Shown in pieces: positions 24,350-36,995 of a DNA stretch of 64,000 nt. How positions within the stretch are numbered: position 1 is the stretch's first letter; the number at the start of each line of letters is the position of its first letter. The notes beneath the pieces were generated by a model, which was given only the letters and a program-made list of their open reading frames with translations, did no database searches and had not been told where the DNA came from. The stretch spans positions 476,501 through 540,500 of the forward strand of contig CM065879.1 of assembly GCA_033439255.1 (NCBI GenBank). The letters run 5' to 3'. Made by a program: the position numbers and the translations under genes. This DNA is from Hericium rajendrae (Eukaryota > Basidiomycota > Agaricomycetes > Russulales > Hericiaceae).

Positions 24350-25267
24350 TCAACGCGCGGTGCCGAGGTTGCCTTGCCACTGGCTTTCTTTGAGGCCATC
24401 GTGAAGTTGTATTAGGCCAGCTTTGCCCATGAGATAAAGAACGTAGGAGGAGGCGCCAGCGGCTTCCTCCCATTGCAGGTGGATAACACCAGAAAGTGTA
24501 ATCTCGAAGCGTACGCCCACTGGTGGTGGAGGAGGAACCGTGAAAGACCGTGCAATACTCCATATCGCGACGTTGGAAGAAGTACGGATTTGAAAGCTGT
24601 ACCTGCTGCCAGGACCCAGTCCCAGACCACGCAACGGGAGGGAAAGATCCTTTGTCTTGACCGACAGTTGTCTGCTATCTGCATCGACTTCGAGGGCGTC
24701 AGTAAAGAGTAACTTACCAACCGAGGAACTATTAGGCCCACCGTCGATTCCAGCAGGTTCAGTAGCATCCTGTTTTGGCTGGTAAATACGCTCCACAGGA
24801 ACAATGGCATCGTGCTTGTGCTTGCTTAAAGCGACAACAAACCCGATAGCTGCAGGAACGCGGCCACGTGTGCTCCAGATGATGACTTGAGACGGATCGC
24901 CTAGCGCATCACCGTCATCGTTCTTAAACCGGACGTTATGAGGTGTCTGTTCAAGAAGGTTCCTGTGTTGGGCTCGGAGCTGGTCTTTGGTGTTTTGCGT
25001 GATCTTGAGCTCGTTAGTTATGTAGTCGGCTATGAGTAGACAGCAGCAGTCGCAGAGATCATTGGAACCCGCCTGTGTGACGAGACATGTAACATATCCT
25101 GGTTTCTTGTGTACGTAGTCAGGCCTGAGCAGGTTCGCACTAAGGTAAACTTGATCGTCCTTGACGGAGATCTCAACAGTGTCAAAGTGTCCAGACTTGA
25201 ACGATATCGAGTTGGAAAAGTGCTGCAGTTGAGACTCAAGTTGAAGCAACGCGCGCAGAGAATGCAT
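24350..25267 (-). CDS. Unknown protein with fibronectin-III-like C-terminus
   Basis: A single open exon of about 305 residues from the ATG at 25267; in-frame sequence continues upstream to 25318 without an ATG, so a 5' exon may be missing. The last 90 residues look like a fibronectin-type-III sandwich: a proline run (VPPPPPVGVRFE), a tryptophan-containing strand (IHLQWEEAAGASSYVLYL) and an earlier YSFQIRTSSN strand. The middle has a CDCCC cluster. I do not recognise the full protein and infer no function. It is divergent from the helicase at 25538, about 270 bp away, and could be part of that module. Confidence 0.55.
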   Translation of the reverse strand: MHSLRALLQLESQLQHFSNSISFKSGHFDTVEISVKDDQVYLSANLLRPDYVHKKPGYVTCLVTQAGSNDLCDCCCLLIADYITNELKITQNTKDQLRAQHRNLLEQTPHNVRFKNDDGDALGDPSQVIIWSTRGRVPAAIGFVVALSKHKHDAIVPVERIYQPKQDATEPAGIDGGPNSSSVGKLLFTDALEVDADSRQLSVKTKDLSLPLRGLGLGPGSRYSFQIRTSSNVAIWSIARSFTVPPPPPVGVRFEITLSGVIHLQWEEAAGASSYVLYLMGKAGLIQLHDGLKESQWQGNLGTAR

Positions 25268-25537
25268 GATATGTCGCGTGGCTGTAGTCTCCCTAAGGCA
25301 GAGTAGATGATGACTCAACCATCGTGCCTCAGGATCGTTTCATCTGACGTCTGCTCTCTATAGGCCGGGTCTTATCGAGGGGTCAGCTTCAGCCACATCG
25401 GCTTCTTCGGCATATCACATTACCGTAATTTAGAGTACTCTCGACGCGTCATGTCGACTTGTAAATATTCACTATTATCCGTGTCCCTCCCTCTCTAGCT
25501 CTCTATAATGCCTACATTCCTTTGAACAAGCTTAAAT

Positions 25538-28501
25538 ATGTCATCTATACCCGCCTTCGACTGGACACGAAGGCTCGATGATGACTGGACCTCACCAGAA
25601 GGTCTCAGTAATCTCAAGTCACTCGTTCAACCTCGCCTTTCCTTCGAACCTCACGACTGGCAGGCCTATGACTCCGCATGCATACTGAATGGGAGGGATG
25701 TCTTCTGCATATCAGCTACGGGTGATGGCAAATCAGCATTGATTTATATCCCAGCCCTAGTGCGCAAGGGGATGATCACCGTTGTGGTAGAGCCTACCAA
25801 TGCTCTCAAAAATAACATGGTCAGTCCCAATCATGCCGCAAAATAGCCTGCTTATCGTGAGCTTCTTCAGATTGTGAGTTTGCAGAGCAAAGGACTTGCA
25901 TCTATTGTTATCAATGCCGAAGAGATCGAGGATGCAAAGAAGAAAAACAAAGACCGTAATTTATGGGAGGAAGCGAAAGACTGCCGATACTGAGTAATCG
26001 TGCTGTCCCCCGAGATGCTCCAATCTGGTGAATTCTCAACACTGATTCAAGATGCAAGCTTCAGGAAAAGATGGGGAGTTCTCGCAGTTGATGAAGCTCA
26101 CCTTGTTGACGACTGGGGCACCGAGTTCCGCAAGGCATATGCGGCGATCTGGACTCTGCGTGCCCGCGGCCCAGACCACTTGATGCTGGTTGCAATGTCT
26201 GCGAGCATGGAGAAAGGCCCACAGATGACACACATCTTGCAGCACCTCGGTTACCGCGAAGATGCTTACCACCTGGACAAGCGAGATTGTCAGCGTCACA
26301 ATGTTGACTACGTCTTCTGCACCATGCAATTCTCACATACTGGTTTCGAATTCCATGACCTTGACTGGCTTATACCAACAGATCTTGCCCATGCATCTGA
26401 TGTCCCCAAGCACATCCTCTACAGTGATACGATAGAGATGGGACACCGCATTGCAGGATACCTTCGGGCATTACTTCCTATACACCTGCAAAAATTCGGA
26501 TACAGCCTGGTGCGCCACATGCACTCCATGAACTGTCCTGAATGCAAAAAGGAGGGGTTAGCAGCACTGGAGGCATCAGATGAGGATCGCACGATGGCAA
26601 TCTTTGTCGCAACGGCAGTCTGGGAGGTTGGACTCGATGTACCGGACATTGACAGTGTGATCCTGTATCCTGCCCCGGCAAGTGCCTCGTCAATCATCCA
26701 ATGAGCAGGGTGCCCGGCACGTAGCCCAGGAATGCGTGGAGAGGCCATCGTATACGTCAAGAAGGCGGACTCGCAGGCGGCGCTGGAGTACGCGAAGCGC
26801 GAGCCAGCCGATTCTTGCCTCTTGGACCCAGAGAATGTACTTCCTCGGGAACACATTCCGAGTGAATCCCATTCAGATGGGTGCTTGCTGGGAATGCCAT
26901 TAGTGTCAGCGGCTGATACAGATATCGAAATGTGTGAGCGTGATGGTGGTGAGGGGACCACACCGAACGCAGTGGTGGTTGGGAGGATGTCGCCACCTCA
27001 TGAAGATGAGAGCTCGCAACTAATGGGACCAGAAGGCGGGTCATTGCTCAGAAGTATCAGAACAAGATCGTAGACTAATTTATATCTAATAGATGCACCT
27101 GTACAGCAAGAACCCAGGCAAGTTCGTTCGCGAGTTGTGTCCTCGGCAGCGCGCACGCTGGACGACACAGGCTTGCTTGACGAAGGGCATGTTGAGGTCA
27201 ATAATACATGTCGGCAACCTGTCAAGGTCGTTAAGCAAAAGGCTGGACCCAGTAGAGATAAGGGAGACGGTACGTTGAAGAAGGTGGGAAGAAAGAAGAC
27301 AGCTGCCGACTTGCCACATTCAGAACAAAGCAAACAGCTTTGCTCCGCGCGCCTCCTCATAATAGCGGCGCATACGTGTGGTCTCTGTATAACACGCCAG
27401 ATCAATCTCGTCTACGACAACCCTGGGACTGACCATAACTGTGGGTGCTACAGCTCGTGTCTGCCTCGTCCCCTGCCCCTCCCGCGCCCTATGCCTTCGC
27501 CTATCATCGACACACCTGAGGCAACTATCCCTACACGCGACTCGGACACACAGCCAATGCCAACACTGCCGGCGTACATGAAACTCACAAGTGCTGAACT
27601 CGTCGACATTTCCCAAGAACTCTCAGTCATCGGACGCAGGCTCTGGCGGAAAGTCCTTCGGGGCCCGGAATGCCTCTTCATTGGGCCCACCAGCTTCCTT
27701 CGTCCCGACATCATGAAGCGCATTACCATGGACTTTCATTTGCTGTCATCAATGGAGGACCTCAAACAAGGGCTGGTACGGAGCTGTGGTCGGAAGTTGC
27801 AGGGCTCGCCGAACGCTTTCACAAGAAGGCAATTGCCTGCCATGAGCGGTCATTGGAGGCACGGCGTGAGGCGCGGGGAAGAAAGGAAGCTGATGCTGTC
27901 CGTGCTGACCTTGTCTCCAAGGGTTTGGACCACATCAAGAGAGTCAAATTGCGCGTTCCGACTCTTATTTCATCTCTCGACAGAGTAGCGGCATCCGAGA
28001 GCAGTGCAGGTGAGCGACTGCAAGCTATCTTTGATTTTCTCTCCTTATTCTTTTCAGGTATCATAGATACAACCACTCCAGCCTCCAATACTGCCCCTCC
28101 CTTATATTCTGCCATCAGCGCTCGTGCCAGCACACCTGAACCAGGTCCCGCGCGCTCGGCACCTATGATTTTGAGTCCGTCAAATAGAGCCGCGCAGTTG
28201 TCTAGTTCCTCTTCACCCACCGAGCGTGTGGCTGGAGCTTCGATCCCCGTGGAACGGTTCTACGGGCCAACCACAAATCCACGCAAACATGCTCGGTTGC
28301 AGGATTCAAGTGACATTCAAGACGAGCGACCAGCGAAGGCACAGAAAACAGTACAAGCTTGCAAGGTACGAACAAATCTCTACGTCCGTTCTTCTGATGC
28401 TGACCTTTGATATGCAGACACCTCGGGCTGCAGCGTCACAGAAAGAAAATTTAGCAGGGACCTCGGCACTTCGCCGATCGAAAAGGAACACCAAAGCGTA
28501 G
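25538..28501 (+). pseudogene. RecQ-like SF2 DNA helicase, broken
   Basis: 3'-5' DNA helicase of the RecQ-like type multiplied in many mushroom genomes. Exon 1 runs to 25819 and has the Walker A motif SATGDGKSAL. After a 51-bp intron come VIVLSPEML, DEAH (VDEAHLVDDW), MSASM and the C-terminal lobe (FVATAVWEVGLDVPDIDSVI). An in-frame TGA replaces CGA at 25991-25993 (CRY-stop-VIVLSPE). Another at 26702-26704 falls in motif VI, where QR is expected, and the next GR reads GC. Further exons start at 27093 and 28418. A Cys-rich RecQ-type zinc region (CGLC ... HNCGCYSSC) follows near 27380-27450. A one-base frame change lies near 27775. The tail ends SKRNTKA. It is 17 bp from the end of the convergent DUF6589 gene. 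Confidence 0.85.
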
Positions 28502-30820
28502 GATCATATATTGAATAACTAGAATTCTTCTTCGTCACCGATGTCCTCGAATCCTGTGCTACCATCCTCACAAATATAATCTACCAGGTCTCTTTCCTGC
28601 TCTGTTATGTTTTGATCATCGTACATTTCATCTCCTTGGACAAGCACCCCATCAATCAGCATGCTCGGCAACGGACGTGATTGCACAAGGTATGCCTCGT
28701 CTTCTTCTTGAGTCATTGATGCTTCTTCATGATCATGGATATCACCTGCATCGTGCACCGTTCTTGTAATAAAGTCCTTGATCCTCTTGCCGTCATTGAG
28801 ACGCATGTCTCCTGTCGTCCAGTCATCTTGGGCAACATGGCCTGATGTTCAGCTTTTTCGGAATGTATTGAGCTCTTCGTCCTCGATGTGGTGCCGTAGC
28901 TCTTTGTACGCCGCTTCCTTTTTTACTCGGCGGTGTGTCCCGCCTTTTTCTCCCAGCCCGAAAGCAGATGCGACTGTTGCAATTGTGTCTAGGTATGCAC
29001 GCACATTGATCGAGATGATCTGCCGATAGAATGAGCCTCCAAACGTAGCATCTTTACGTGTGGCCATTTTCTTGAGCTGACCGATATCCTTCTCCTCCAG
29101 GAGATCGTCAGGGAACCAGCATCCCTCGATTCCGGACAAGTTACATAACCAGTTGTTGAGGATAGCTTCCTGGAGCTCAGGAGAGTATTCAAACTCAAAA
29201 TTGCATACCAGCTCAAGGAGTTCGTTTGTGTACTTGTGGCGACCTGAGCCTGCGAATGTAAAGACCCAAACCTGGAGGGCAATTTAGTCCTGACTAAATT
29301 GAATATATGTAGCCATGCTCACCGCCATCACATTGATTGCTCGACCAATGTCCCCATCAGCAATTGCATAGTGAAATTCATAATGAATCAGGCTATCACG
29401 TCGATGCAGAATTGCGTTGGCCAGCACTTGATCACCTTCAAGCAGTGAATCTGTTCGCGATCCATCGCTTTCAGTCCGTCTCCATTGTTTGCCTTCAGAA
29501 AAATACTCTTGAAGAGATTCATCTGGATACAGAGCCTGCATATGGCCTGCCATGGAGCAGTATCGGTGAACGAGTTTATCTGCGTATAATAGCAGCTCCT
29601 CAATTGGGATTGTATTTGCCTCAAAATATGCCTCGAGATCCTTCTGGCCAAGTAATTTTCTGTAGCAAGCCATGAGTAAGCACATAGTAACTTTTGCAAG
29701 GCAGGCATACCTCCAACAATCCAGAATTTCCACCTTCAAAGAGTCGAATACAAGATGCTGTGCAGGATAATAATCGGGGTGCTTGCCGTTTTTGACTTTC
29801 TGACCCATGATGGTATTTGTCGAGCAGAATGAGGAGAGATCTCTTATCTGGCTTCCCCAGTGTGTATTGATGATGCGTTCGAGGTCCGACCAACCCATGT
29901 GCCAGAGCTGAATCACAGGTAAGACCCAGCTATAATTGCAATAGCCATGAGGGCATGACGCCGCAATCTTCTTCAGCATGCGCAACTTCTCAACGGTCGA
30001 TTGGTCACCACCAATCATAGTCAACAGCTTTGCAATCTCCTCCTCTGACAGTCCAAGCTGTGTAACAAGGAGATCATGTAGTACCTTCGCGTTCTCCACA
30101 GTGTTTCCCTCGTTGTAGTCGGATGTCGCCAAAGGGTGAAACTTGGTCCTGCGACCTTTTCGCATGCGGTGAATAGCTAGGCTTGTTCGAAATCGTAACT
30201 GAATGAATTGTCAATGCAGCTCCAGACTCGGCACCTCCTCAACCAAGAATGAAAGGCAGTGAAGAGCTAGCAACGACTGCAGCTTCTTCTGATCCAGGCG
30301 CTTGAGTAGCATGCTGTGAGTTAGCTGACTACGACACTGCTCCTGATGTGCACGATGTAAAGGCTCCGGATCGAAAGCCTTCTCCGGATTGCAGTCCTCA
30401 AGTTCGACAAAGGTGGCAGCAGTCCTGTTATGTATTGTATCCTTCTGACCGAGGTTGGGGTCCCAAGCGTGAAACATACAATTGATATTGTCGTATATGA
30501 GGAGAAATGTGCATAGCTTGGTGGTCTCGGTGAGTTTGGACTGTGCCAATTTTGACAGCGCACGTAGAAACTTGAGGACTGAAGTATACGATGAAGAAAA
30601 CCCGACACGGCTAAGTACAGCATAGACGCTGTGCGGTATGGTCTGCGCAAAGAGCCAAACACCCATCAACTTGCAGAAGGCAGAGAAGTGAAGGTTTCGC
30701 GCATGCATAAGCAGCATCAATGCAACGAGGAGTATCTGTAAGGTACGTGAACTCGTGTCATCCCCTGGCCTGACAGAAGACATGGATGCACTCACTGTGA
30801 ACGGGTCCCGTCGATTTTTG

Positions 30821-30824
30821 CCGC
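30821..30824. repeat. Target-site duplication (left copy), CCGC
   Basis: The last four bases before LTR TGTCAC are CCGC. The first four after the other LTR (48480-48483) are also CCGC. Collapsing them restores the host reading frame. Confidence 0.9.
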
Positions 30825-33051
30825 TGTCACGCGGAAAAGCGGTTTCCGACCTAGGGGTGTCTGGGTTTTCTGGTAACTTTTCCAAGAACTCCTAGTTGTT
30901 CGATGAGGGATGGATTTGTCTTCTACTTCCGGTGTGAATCCGACTTGCCAAGGATTATGGCTGTGGGAGACGGAGGTCGAGGGTATGCGAGGCGATGAAG
31001 AAGTTCGTAGAACACTGTCACTCGATGGACAATGATCAAAAGTACGATGACTCGTAGGACATGAATATTGATGATCGGACTGGACGTGCGTATACGTGGA
31101 ATGATAACTGCTTGGATTCGTATCTTCGTGGATTGGATGTCAACGTGAATTCGTAGAATAACGTGGATTGAAAGCGCTTGTGAAGCAACTTGACCAGGAT
31201 TTGATTGTAGATGAGAACCTTAGAGGATTCTGATGTACAAACTGGGGGCAAAGATACTTGAATTTGGTGTTACAGGAACAGCCTTTATATACCCTAAGAG
31301 CTCCTATGGCTGCGCGGGTAAGAAATGTATCAAAAAGGATAGATGAAACGAGTGAGTCATTCCTAGTCATGTATAGTAAGGGTGAGTCGAAGTAGGTGAC
31401 TAGGAGATGAGTCGGTCAGGATAGTGAGTCAGGAAGAGTCAAACGAAGGTAAGAGTCATAATGAGTCAACACTCAGACGTATGAGTCAGAGACCAAACAA
31501 ATCAAGAGGAAAATGAGAGAACATAGGTGATGTAGCATCATGACGAAGACAAAGTGCAGGAAACATACGACAAAGAACATGACCAGTCCAATTTAGGCGT
31601 AAGGGTCTCCTATGGTCGGATGAAACTCGGCCCGAGGAGGCTCGTTCCGAACCCACTCCTTTACATCGACATCCATCCTCGCGGTTCCAGCCTCGATGGC
31701 GATCTTCTTGATCTGGCAGGCCTTGCGCATGTGATCAAAGACTGCAGGCTCGCAGTGGCCGCTGTAGGAAGTCGCATATGTGGAGGCCTCGTATACGCAG
31801 TGGAAAAGATCCAGTGGATTGTAAGGCTTGAGCCGATCCTTTGCCTCTGCCCCATCTCTGGTAAGCCTCTGCCTCTCTCTTCCTTCTCCGATGCACCAAT
31901 GACGTGGCACGACCATGATGATGCACCCAGATCCATAAGTGGAATCGGGATCAGGGCTGGCCGGCTCCTCCCCCCAATCAGGCCCGAGATCGTCCACAAC
32001 CTTCATACGTCTTACTCTCCAAACGGCCCAGGTATCCGTCACCGAGAGGAGTTCCTTGATAGCGCCATAGGCGCAGGATCCTTCGATGTCCGAGATCAAC
32101 AAGATGAACTGGCCTTTGCGAATGGGCATCGTCGGCTTAACGACTGAGATCCAGGGGAAGTGCAGGTTTCCGGTGATGAGCCGGACGGTCATGAAGTTAA
32201 AAGGGAGATCAACAGAGGAGGGGGCCCAGACGTAGCCGGTGCACTGATGGAACTGTCGAGCATAGATGTGGCCGAAGGGCCCTTCGGGAATAACGGTGAT
32301 GATACCGGGGGCACGGAATGTCGGGTCAGCACTGATCTCAGGAAGTGTTGGCGTAGGCAGGGGTGGAACTAATGCGGGAGCGCTCGGAGCAGCCGGAATG
32401 GAAGGAGGGAATTGGGCAGCAGAGAGCGTGGCAGGGAATGCAGCGGCCATGATGCTGGGGATGTCGTCATTCTCGTGCCTTTCTACCTCCAGTCGGAGGT
32501 CCCCTACATCCGTATCAGTCAACGTTACAAAGGAACGGTCATCGAAGATGAGTTCGCTCTCGATCTCCTGCTCCTGACGACGTGCAGCGATGGATATCTG
32601 GTCGGCAATGTCCTGCATACCTTCAAGAATTCGTCGAGGGTCAGGTGGCTCTGGCCCGTCGAGAACCGTTAGACGGTATCTGGGGTTGGCAGTGATGAGA
32701 TTCCCTCCGAGGTAAAAATTGAGTCTCTCGGTAGTGACGCTTCGCAGGGAATCGTGATGGACTGCTAGGAAGAGAGGAGGGAGATTCTCGGTGGGAGCAG
32801 GCCGGCGAAGTTCGGGAGCAGGATTAAGAAGAGAATCAAACCAGGCCATGATGCGTTGGAGCATGAAGGGCGGAGTCAAGAGGGAGCGTGAATGGGGGCT
32901 TTTAGAGAGAGTGCAGCGTGTTTGTGGGATGCTTTTGATGCAGGTTGGCAAATTCTTATATGACGTTGCTTCTTCTCATCTTATAAGCGAAATGAGTGAT
33001 GTGCCGCCCTTTTCTTCATGTTAGCGCTCGAAACATGTTGCAAGCGCGACA
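30825..33051 (-). repeat. 3' LTR of the gypsy element
   Basis: 2227 bp, near-identical to 46253-48479. It contains an intact open frame (31593-32864) in the element's sense direction. A TATATAAAGG box in the same direction lies at 31282-31291, about 460 bp before the LTR end. Confidence 0.95.
31593..32864 (-). CDS. Open reading frame carried within the LTR, unknown protein
   Basis: 423 residues from the ATG at 32864, in the sense direction of the element, wholly inside the LTR. The middle is Pro/Ala-rich and the C-terminal 200 residues look globular (FILLISDIEGSCAYGAIKEL, TWAVWRVRRMKVVDD, MVVPRHWC). No known domain is recognised. TATA-like sequences (CTTATAAGATG near 32985, CATATAAGA near 32957) stand upstream. 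The copy in the other LTR is broken by one TGA. Coding inside an LTR is unusual. It may be an accessory protein or captured host coding sequence. Confidence 0.6.
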   Translation of the reverse strand: MLQRIMAWFDSLLNPAPELRRPAPTENLPPLFLAVHHDSLRSVTTERLNFYLGGNLITANPRYRLTVLDGPEPPDPRRILEGMQDIADQISIAARRQEQEIESELIFDDRSFVTLTDTDVGDLRLEVERHENDDIPSIMAAAFPATLSAAQFPPSIPAAPSAPALVPPLPTPTLPEISADPTFRAPGIITVIPEGPFGHIYARQFHQCTGYVWAPSSVDLPFNFMTVRLITGNLHFPWISVVKPTMPIRKGQFILLISDIEGSCAYGAIKELLSVTDTWAVWRVRRMKVVDDLGPDWGEEPASPDPDSTYGSGCIIMVVPRHWCIGEGRERQRLTRDGAEAKDRLKPYNPLDLFHCVYEASTYATSYSGHCEPAVFDHMRKACQIKKIAIEAGTARMDVDVKEWVRNEPPRAEFHPTIGDPYA

Positions 33052-33095
33052 TCCGCGGGGAACTTGAATGGCAACTGTCCCCAGTTGCGACCGTC

Positions 33096-36000
33096 CTAAT
33101 CGTCATGAGAAGATCCATTTTCGGAAGAAGATTCCTCAGAATCCAAACTTTCGGCCTCCACAAGTTTTCGACCTATCTTGGGAAGCTCTGATCCCGATCG
33201 AGCGATGTAAGGTAGGAGCCTAAAGGCTGCACTTGCATATTTAAGGTATGCTCCACTTGGTTCTCGTAGCACATATGAACCTCCCTTTGTCCTTCTTTCC
33301 ACGACATATGGACCAAGATAGCGAGGCTTTGCCTTTCGATCAGCACTAAGCTCTATGCCTGTGTTGCGCATCAGGACTAGGTCTCCGGGCTGATAGTATT
33401 CTGTTATCATTTTTCGTGCAAATCGTCATTCAAACTTCTCTTTTGACCCCAATCTATGCTGCTTGAGGGTCAAAGCTGCTTTGGCTACATCTGATGGCCG
33501 CTTCTCCAATTGGCGAATTCGAAGTGCTAGAAGATCGGCTTCCTCCATTCCTGATTTAAATCCTTCGACAAGGAACGTGGCTTCGGTGAGGTCAAATGGA
33601 AGTACTGGATGACATCCATGAAGGAGGTAGTAGGGGGAAAATCCTGTTGATTGACTAACGGTAATTCGGTCAGCAAAGAATGCCTGTGCGACTTTTTGAG
33701 GCCATTTATGAATCTTTCCTTCACAGGATTTGATAATGGCTTCTCGGATAATAAAGTGCCCGCGTTCTACAACTCCATTTGCTCGAGAATTATAAGGGGA
33801 GATGGTAACGTGCGGTGTTCCCATTTCTTCTGTCAGCTTGCGAAATGCACCCAGGAACTCCTTTCCATTGTCTGTGACCACCTGGCCAATTGCTCCGTAT
33901 CGGCAGTATATTTCTTCCCAGAGGAAGTTGGCAAGATTTTCAGATCTTTTGTTGCGAAGGGCTCGCCCTTCCGAGGCTCGGGAAAGGTCGTCTCGTGCTG
34001 CCACTATGTATTGAAACCCATTGTCTCCTCCTACCTGTGGTAAGTCCATTAGGTCAAGGTACACCTTCACCCATAAGTTTGAGGGTGTCGAGATCGTGGG
34101 TGGAATGACCTTTCTTTTTAGACTTCGAATTTGGCACTCGTGACAAGAGCGCACATGGTGTCGTACATCGTGCCTCATATGTGGCCAATAGAATCGGAGT
34201 CGAAGGGTCTCGAACACAGATTGCTCCCCTCGATGTCCAAGTCCTTCATGTGCTTCAGTAAGCAACTTTGTACGCTCATCATGACCAAAGATCACTTTGA
34301 AGGGGTGTTCATTCCCATTTCTCCGATACATGGAATCTCCTTTGATGAAAAACCGAGCTACCTTTTGTAGAAAGCGTCGATCATCCTGTACAGTTTTGAC
34401 TTTGGCAGGATACTGAAGAGTCTTTAGAAATCTAAAAATATCCTGCAGCTCCTGGTCAAGTCGAATGGTGGCTGAAAATATGAATGACGGCAATTTCCTA
34501 ACCGAATAGTGATGTGGAACAGATGGGGATGTTTTAGAGATCGTGGCATAGAGCGCAATGTTGTCCAGCCATGAATCATCATCCTTCTCTTCGCGTTCCC
34601 CTTCAGCGGGTTCTCGACGTGACAAAGCATCTGGCCCTTTAAATTTATCCGCCGGTACATGGACAAGGGTGAAGTCGAACATGAGGATTCCTTGGATCCA
34701 TCGATTGATAGCGGCATTCGGCTGAAGGTCTGGGGCATTTAACATTCCCTTGATGTACTTGGCATCGACCTCGACGTAAAGATCTGTGGCACCGATAAGA
34801 TGTATGCTGTAATGTTTGAGGGCTCGGTACAACCCGAATAATTCCAGCTTTGGCTGAGAGTAACGAGACTCTACTTCGCTCATGGGCAATGATCCATACC
34901 GAGCAGGTCTTCGTCGGCCTTCTTCATCTAACTGGGAGAGAATGAATCCGACGGCATGCTTACTTGAGTCAACTGATAATATGATAGGCTTGTCCGATGA
35001 GTAGTCGATAGCTCGTAAAGCAGGTGCCGTTGTGACAAGCTTCTTCAGCTGATCAAAGGCTTTTTGCCGCCGTTCATCCCAAATAAACTCAGCTTCCTTT
35101 CGAGTAAGTTCAGTGAGTGGTCGGATGATCTGGGAGTATCCAGGAATCCAGATGCGGACTGTGCCACATAGACCTAAAAATCCTCGCACGTCTTTTGGGG
35201 TCTTTAGTGGGGGCCAGTTGAGAATTTTGGAAACCTTTTTATCTTCTGGTATGCGTCCATCCTGTGTGCACGTCTGCCCCAGAATATCCACACTCGGGCG
35301 GCAAATCTGAACTTTGTTGGGTGCGAACGTCGCTCCGGCCTGCTTGATGCGGTGCATAATCCGATGAACATCCTGCGCATGTTCCCAGATGAATCGCCGA
35401 ATTCCTGGATTTTCCGATAACACCTCTGGTTCTCCTTTTTCATTGAGGTACTGAGTCTTTGGCCCTCTAACTGCCAAGTCATCAATGAAGATGTTGGCAT
35501 GTTCAGGGATTTCAGGCTGCAGGATGAACACCATGCAATTCTGAAATTCAGCTGGGGAGTTGGTAAAGCCCATGGGCATTGATGTGATGCGGAGAAGTCC
35601 AAGCGGCGTCAGAAATGCAGTGAGATCACGGCTTTCGGGATGAACTTTTCGTGCATCGAATCCCCAGAAGAGATCAAAGACGGTGTTACATGCCCGCCCT
35701 GCAAAAGGTTCAACAAAGTTATCCAAAATAGGTGGGACTCCTGAATCTCGGATGGTCACCTTGTTGAGTGGCTGAAGATCATGTACAATACGGAGCTTGC
35801 CATTTTTCTTCAATACGCAAAACCAGCGGGAACGATAAGCTGATTGAGATGGCTCATATACTCCGGCTGCAATTTTTTCTTTGATTAGTGTGATGACCTT
35901 GTCCTTTATTCCAGGTGGGATCGGTATGTTTCGGTACTCCCAGGGACTATGAGGTACAGTGGGAATAATGTATGGCGTAAAATAGGATTCTTTGAGGGTC

Positions 36001-36995
36001 CCGCGCTGAGTCTCTTCAAAGGCAAGGGCCTCCTCATTTAGCACCATGATGTGCGTGAAGAGTTTTTCCTCTTCTGGCCATAGGAACCCCTCCGTATTGA
36101 TTTTTAGGATGTTACGACGTTCTTCGGTGATACGTGCCGTCGGCTGGAAGTCAGGCGGTAGCTTTGGTAAATGTGGCAGGGTCAGAAGTGGATCTTCGGG
36201 AATTCGTCGATGGACTCGTGCAGACTCCGGGAATGTCCCAGGCACTGGTTTAACCTTCTTGTCAACGCGTTTGTACATGGTGAAGGATTGTGCATGATTT
36301 TCGACCAAATTCAGAAGCACCGAAGTTATTCCACCTGTTGCGCAAGTAGGATTATTATTGCCATGGAGCGAGGTCGATGCGAAGAGGCATGTTGCTGCAG
36401 GATGCAAATCAAATGATGCGCAATACGTGTCATTGGGGATCCCAGATATCCGATGGCAAGGGGCGCTACACAAAGAAATAAAACAAAGGTCCGAGGCCCG
36501 AGAGTCCAAGGTTAACACAAGGGGTTTCATAGTAGGAGAAGAAGAGGCATAGGGAAGGGGAAGAGGCACCAACAGGTTATCATACAGAGGATCTGAGGAA
36601 TGAAGACTGAAAGGAAGATGTTTTTGGATTTTTAAGTATAGATTATAGTGATGTTTTTGGGTTTTATGGATTATTCGAAAAGCAAGGGGCAAACGTAGAC
36701 GTACAAATTCAGACAGGTCCGAGATAGCGATCGACGCCAGCAGATGCGAAAAGTCATAGCGATAGGTGAGGATAGGGGAAAGTGGCAAGACAGGCCTGAC
36801 CGCGGGGAACTTGAATATTGAGTCCGGCTCGAAGAGATTTCGGGCGCGCACCTTAGTCGTCATTTGCTTCAAGGATAGTACGCTCGTCGATGAGGTATTC
36901 CTTGACGATGTCATACCATTCCTTGAATTCATGATCGTAAAGCTTGGCAAGCATGGGGAGTTGAAGTCCGTCGACCAGTCCGCTTTCGATGACAT
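33096..36995 (-). pseudogene. pol: Gypsy pol: reverse transcriptase, RNase H, integrase; one internal stop
   Basis: 1189 residues from the ATG at 36995 to a TGA at 33426-33428, then the same frame continues 105 codons plus five to 33096. Reverse transcriptase: KKNGKLRIVHDLQPLNK, MPMGFTNSPAEFQ and the active site FIDDL (near residue 503, where YxDD is usual). RNase H starts near ILSVDSSKHAVGFILSQ, with a later ALSRRE. Integrase: zinc HHCC (LGHRGEQS ... CHECQ) and DDE core (VVTDNGKEF near 1040). The C-terminal GPY-type module (RYLGPYVVERR) lies beyond the TGA. TGA stands where CGA fits (EKFE-stop-RFARK), so this copy is probably inactive. The frame is +1 relative to gag. Confidence 0.88.

Noticed and set aside
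31554-32147. 197-residue plus-strand frame in the LTR, identical in both LTRs
   Set aside because: It is the shadow of the longer sense frame; identity only reflects recent LTR duplication.
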